DNA of 64,000 nt from Nansenia antarctica (lineage: Eukaryota; Chordata; Actinopteri; Argentiniformes; Microstomatidae), in the NCBI GenBank assembly GCA_963989245.1, contig OZ022354.1:1987532-2051531 (forward strand), read 5' to 3'. A model generated the notes under the pieces. The model made no database searches. It worked only from the letters and a program-made list of their open reading frames with translations, and was not told the DNA's origin. Below are positions 58,909 to 64,000 of this stretch, one piece after another (the stretch's first letter is position 1; each line of letters begins with the position of its first letter). Position numbers and translations under genes: made by a program.

Positions 58909-59982
58909 AGTACAAAAATCAACATCAGCATCTGAACCTGAATTATTATCATTATCTTTTTACTCATACATTTCTAATAGTAGTTGTGCGTTATTAGATC
59001 AGATTAGTATGAGTTGTAGAAGTATCTGTAGTACAGTCGCACTGGCCATTATTACAATTTACTTATCATATAATGGTATGTAAATGTTTACAGTGAAAGT
59101 ATTGTAACATAGTTTATACAAAGTAAGTGAGAAGTTGTGTTGCTCAATGACTAACCAACAAACCAATAATCATACAGTACAGTGTTACTAGTGCATGATG
59201 TATGGACTTAAAAGTCCATATTTGGCAATGATGGATGTGAGTGTATTCTTAATCACATGGTTACTCAACCTAAGCCTTGAGTTCCCTGTTTATGATGTGT
59301 CTCACTGATTTGACTGTGTGAGTAAAGGACAAGGCCATTCACATAAAAGGTATAGTTCAACAAGCTGCAAGGTTTTCTTATGAATATTATGTTTGAAATT
59401 ATTTGGCTTTGAGAAAGATTGTCCATAGAAACATTGTTCCTCCTTCTTGCTTATTAGCTAGAAACTATGTGTTTAGAATAAATGACACTGGAAATGAAAG
59501 CAAATGAAAGTCCACTGGATGTCCCAGACTCCTCTCTGCTCAGTCGCGAGGGGAAACCCCTCCGAAAGTTGTGTCACTCCAAATAGATTCTTCTGTGTTG
59601 CCTTCTCTGAAACGCTTCTCTGAAACGCTTGTAAATGTTGAGTCCAAGAACCTTGTTGTATTAAGCAGATGGCTTGGTGGCTGAGGTGTGATGGTGATGT
59701 CATTGAAAGATGTAAGTTCTAGCATAAGTAGGTCATCCACTGTGTATGCCAACTCAATGTATGGAAAAGGTTATTCTGACATGTATCTGAGGAATTGCAG
59801 TATTTTTTCGAAACAGTGACTAAATTTAGATGCTAGGTTGGTATGTAGGCAGTGTGTCTTGTGTGAGTCAGTGTGTGGATAAAGGTTATAGGGGGTCTGC
59901 TTCCTCAAATACACATAGTTGAATAATGTTACGGCATAATGGTGACAGACCGATAAAGACAATGGAAAACTGCAACTTTAAG
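58258..59982. other. gene desert with a GA microsatellite
   Basis: A GA run lies at 58875-58906. No exon is recognised. Confidence 0.55.
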
Positions 59983-60004
59983 GTGTGTGTGTGTGTGTGT
60001 TAGA

Positions 60005-60059
<55 letters not shown>

Positions 60060-60178
60060 TGAGAGAGAGACAGAGAGAGAAAAAGAAAGATAGAGGCAGA
60101 GGCAGAGAAACAGAAAGAGAGAGAGAGAATGAGAGAAAGAAAGAGAGAGAAAGAAAGAGAAAGAGAGAGAGAGAAAGC
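59983..60178. repeat. compound GT/GA microsatellite
   Basis: GT run (59983-60000) followed by a GA-rich run with GACA, GAAA and GGCAGA interruptions. Confidence 0.95.
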
Positions 60179-60616
60179 AACAACAACAAAAAACTCAAGC
60201 AGTTTCTTTGGGAAGCGAAGAAAGAGAGAGAAACAGAACGTAAAACAACAGTGCGTGTGAAGTGTGTGACACTGTATAGTGTCAGAGTTACTGTACTGTG
60301 AGTGTGTGTGCGTCAAAAAAACTGAGCTTGCGTTTTTCTCTTATAACAAGGCCCTGGCGTCCCCACAGCCGTCAAGCAGTGGGATCCACACACTGGGCCC
60401 GCTCGGCGGTAATCAGCCAGACTGTCTTGCTCTAATTGTTTCCAGATTCGTGTGGGAGGTCAGGGCCCTGGAGTCCTGCTCCTTGCCAAGTTTATAAACA
60501 GAGCAGTGTTTCCAGATGGCCACTGGCTCCAGACTGGCTAGCAGGTTGATTGGGACCAGAATAATAACAGGTGGAGAACAGACAATGAATTCCTTGACAC
60601 TTTTTGTACCTCGCAC

Positions 60617-60655
<39 letters not shown>

Positions 60656-61433
60656 GCACTGACATTCTCTAGCTCGCTCTCTCTTTCGAACACACACACT
60701 CGCACACTTTGGACGTACTCGAAAGAGAGAATACTGACGCCATACCGCTTGTTTACTCCCTAACGACAGCTAGCGAACACTAACATAAGCAGGGTTTAGA
60801 GAATGAACTGAAACAAGGCTGAGAGCAGGCTAGCATGGAGGAGATCTGTCCTAGCAGCTTTTTAAACATGAAATCATGTATTAGATATTATTTGAATGTA
60901 CTTGTAAAATGAATTCAGAAAATTCTAATTAAAGACTTACAATGAAAATAAATCAGAGTGAAATGTATATGAAGTGTATTCAACTGTGTTACAGTTCAAG
61001 TTTACTATATGTCATTGCCACCAACTAACATATGCTAAGTTTAGTTATGATTGGGTTAAAATACTTAATTTAGCTGACAGAACTTAATTAGAACCCCCAC
61101 TAATATCTGGTAAGATGATAAGGTGATCTAATAATGTCACATCACTTGTTAGTTATTTTCTCTTTTTCTTGTTTCAACATGTTACTAGCTACTCTGACAA
61201 ACGGTTTCTTTATCAAATCTCAAGACATGTCTACTAGTCCATGTAATAATAATTAATACAAGTTTGGATCAAGATGAAATGCTGCAATATTTTGAGAAAT
61301 ACATGATTTGAATTCCATAGCATTCCTCCTCGCCTCAGCGCAACATGTCGAGTTGTCAAATTTGAAACTGTCCTGCTGAGAGCCTATGAGTCTGCTATGA
61401 GTTCAGGGCTATGAGTGTGCCTCTGTTGCAATA
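60179..61433. other. gene desert with a CA microsatellite
   Basis: A CA run lies at 60620-60652. No exon is recognised. Confidence 0.55.
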
Positions 61434-61435
61434 CT

Positions 61436-61469
<34 letters not shown>

Positions 61470-61506
61470 CACACACACACACACATGCACATGAACGCAC
61501 ACGAAC

Positions 61507-61539
<33 letters not shown>

Positions 61540-61542
61540 CAC
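61434..61542. repeat. CA microsatellite with ACGC variants
   Basis: CA runs flank an ACGCACGAACGC-type stretch at about 61496-61528. Confidence 0.96.
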
Positions 61543-61703
61543 TCCAAGTCCAAGGTGAAGATTTCCGCAACCCCGGCGAAGACATTCCCAGCACACAATC
61601 ACATCATTAAAGCCGCAGCCTGTTTCTAAATGCTCCGCTCTCAAGTTCTTGTTTACGGAATCCAGTTCTCCCAGGGTCTTTGTAATGGTTTGAGAGCTGG
61701 CGG

Positions 61704-61763
61704 TGAGGGGGGGGGGGGGGGGGGGCTGTGGGGTGAGGGGGGGGGGGGTTGGTGGGGTTGGTG
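61704..61763. repeat. G-tract cluster
   Basis: Several long G runs, including one of about 20 Gs at 61708-61727 and one of about 13 at 61737-61749, separated by CTGTGGGGTGA. Confidence 0.92.
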
Positions 61764-62002
61764 GGTGCCTTTCATCGGTCTCGCTCTGCTACACTTGCTC
61801 GGGCCAAGGTTGGCCCCTGTTTTTCGGTAAGCGTACTCCGCTCCAGATGTGCGCCGGCTCCAGAGTGGCTGCCATGTACAGTAAATCGGCATCTGAGGGC
61901 TCGTCAATCTGTGGGGTAGGGCGAGCGCTGCGGTACGGGTGTCGTCAGCCCCAGCCACTGGCATAAACGGAAATTTGTACTGCCTAGGCTCCCTTGAGAC
62001 TC

Positions 62003-62095
62003 GGGGAGGGAGGGAGGGAGGGAGGGAGGGAGGAGAGAGGGGAGAGAGGGGAGAGAAGGGAGAGGGGGAGAGAGGGGGGAGAGAGGGGGCGGAGG
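62003..62095. repeat. purine-rich GGGA/GAGA stretch
   Basis: GGGAGGGAGGGAGG followed by GAGAGGGGAGAGAG repeats. Strong strand asymmetry. Confidence 0.92.
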
Positions 62096-64000
62096 CAGAT
62101 CTTTGGATGTGAGAAGTCAAAACTGAGAGGAACACGATGAGCAGCGAGGGGATTGGGAACGTTTAGGAAAGCTGCTGCTGCTGCAATGTCAGAATCTCCT
62201 CTTACCAAGAGGGAACGTCCTCCGCTGGCTCATACTCAAGGAGCTAAAAAGAGGAGAAAATTAGGCCAACACAGGGAGCAATGATGACTTTCACAGACAG
62301 ATTGATTCATTGTGGAAGATGGAAACATGCGAGCGGAAACAAAGCTTTGTTGGAGCATCTGAACATGCTTTAAATCAACCCAGCTTCCAAACACAATAAA
62401 ACTACACAATATGATCCTCCAATCTCACTGGCATCCATCCCAAAACAAATAAAAAAGATATGAATATGCTCACTCACTCATAAAGACATAGCAGCCATAT
62501 CGTTATCCACCAAGCGGGAAGTTAGAACAGAAATACTAACCCAGGACACATGTTGCCTACAATATTCAAAACACGTATTAAGAAAACATTTTGAAGTATT
62601 CAGTACTTCAGTAAGACAATATATTAAAAAATGGGTATTCAGAATACAGATACTTTCATAAATAAGAAAAGTATTACCTTTAGAATACTTTAAAAGAAAG
62701 TTTGCGACAGCCAGTAATCAATCTCAGAATGTTGCTTCTACTCTGCAGTATTCAGTGCTTAAGCATCAATCCAGTCCACAAGCTTATTCGCAAGCAAATT
62801 GACTGTACATTTCTGTCAAAATTCAAATGGCCTTATCTGCAAGCTTAATAAACATTGTGCCAACTCAGAACATATTTACAGTTCATTAGCAACCGCTCAG
62901 ATTGACTTTGGCTAGCAGTGACGTCTGCCTCCAGTTATGTTTACATTCTGCAGTTCGTGGCGTACGGACTTTCATAATGTATCAATGTCAACATCAACAA
63001 ACACAACAAAAGGCCGGGTCCATACAATAATAGTATTGAACGGTACGGAGCAGAAAACAAAATGTAATTCAGTCCTCCTGAAACATGATCAATATTGAGA
63101 ACCTGACGATGACACAACATTGCTCATTGCTCAATCAACATTGGGAAAGCATGAAAGAAGATTTCACACAAAGTAAGAAAAAAAAAAAGAAAGCATGTTC
63201 TGATTTATAAAAGGATGCTGAACAGACTCTAGAGTGTCGTCTGCACAGACAGAGTTTTTCCCCCCGCACATTCCAGCCTTCACATTTTCCCATGCTCGCC
63301 GCGGAATGCCTGAGTCAGCCTCGGTGGGGTTATCACTGGGACTGTGTCATAGGACAGGATGACTTAAAGAGGAGAAGCTCCGTTCCTGAGGTGGAGGGTC
63401 TGGGAGCCTCCCCTCAGACAGCCTTTCATCAAAGGTCAGCCCCGGCCGCGTGGGGCTTCACTCATCTGAATCAGAAGTATACATCGGGGACAAGAAACAG
63501 CTAGGGATAACGTACTGTATATTAAACGCATAAATCCACCTCAAAGAGGTCTCGTTTCAGAACGGATCACACAGTAAACTATCCCACTGGACACTCCAAC
63601 CACCTGTAGGTGGGTCGTTGTAGTCATGTGACGTCAAGGTTTGAGCGGATTCGGGGGATGGCGACGGCTGTTTACAGAGGCTCTGTCAGGCCAAAACCTG
63701 CCGCTTGCCAAAAGCTGCCGGGGGTGCGGCCTAACGCGTCACGACCAGCTGGCACGCGCACGAGTGTTTTTGAAACCTCCGTTTTGGCCGCCATTAGCGA
63801 AAAGCTTTAATTTGGCTCTACAAGTGTTAATATGTCATTTTATGAAGTTTTAATATGTTTTCAGGCGAGAAAGTAACCATATATATTCACAAAATGTATC
63901 CGGTTTATCAAAATAACCCGTTTATATATGAAAACACATATAATGCTATCGCGTCTCCACAGGCTAAAGTACAACTACACTCATATCCTCAACTTATGTC
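62096..64000. other. gene desert to window end
   Basis: No exon or RNA gene is recognised. The terminal part (63600-64000) contains GTTTTGGCCGCCATTAGCGA and looks like it could be a dispersed element, but only one side is in the window. Confidence 0.4.

Overview
This is a vertebrate, almost certainly teleost, nuclear window. Three things point there. It carries one intact spliced vertebrate gene, snai2 (Slug), with fish-type sequence. The transposable elements are typical of fish: L2 with its sequence-specific 3' tail, an L1-clade LINE, hAT and Harbinger-like DNA transposons, and many short palindromic elements. Microsatellites and minisatellites are extremely dense. I cannot place the species. 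There is no bacterial or phage content, no CRISPR array, and no RNA gene that I can support.

Layout. 1-2.4 kb: short tandem repeats, ending in a 1.35-kb AGT-type microsatellite. 3.8-10.1 kb: transposon graveyard, with a Charlie-type hAT remnant, a reverse-strand L2 fragment, and a decayed transposon gene split by a 1.18-kb insertion. 12.3-17.1 kb: a minisatellite split by a nearly full-coding L2 LINE. 17.7-23.2 kb: two small inverted-repeat elements and three large minisatellites (20, 33 and 25 bp units). 23.2-26.1 kb: snai2, three exons, plus strand, with two CACCTG E-boxes upstream. 26-36 kb: gene desert with microsatellites, a telomere-motif satellite, several palindromic elements and a 29/32-bp minisatellite. 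36.5-41.3 kb: three tandem arrays each built on a transposon boundary or transposon coding segment, and a hAT element with a perfect 8-bp target duplication and nested insertions. 44.4-47.5 kb: an L1-clade LINE nested in the end of an inverted-repeat DNA transposon. 47.5-64 kb: gene desert with microsatellites, LINE tails, one 1-kb inverted-repeat element and G-rich tracts.

snai2 is the only host protein-coding gene I can support. It is a DNA-binding repressor, and surrounding gene-poor sequence is common for developmental regulators. Almost every other long open frame is either a transposon protein or a tandem repeat that lacks stops.

The most interesting pattern is mechanistic. A 42-bp array is copied from L2 ORF2 coding sequence. 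A 15-bp array includes the end of a hAT-like element. A 30-bp array carries the first 10 bases of a palindromic element's end and runs straight into that palindrome. Together they suggest repeated birth of minisatellites at transposon junctions. I did not find a new defence or enzymatic system.
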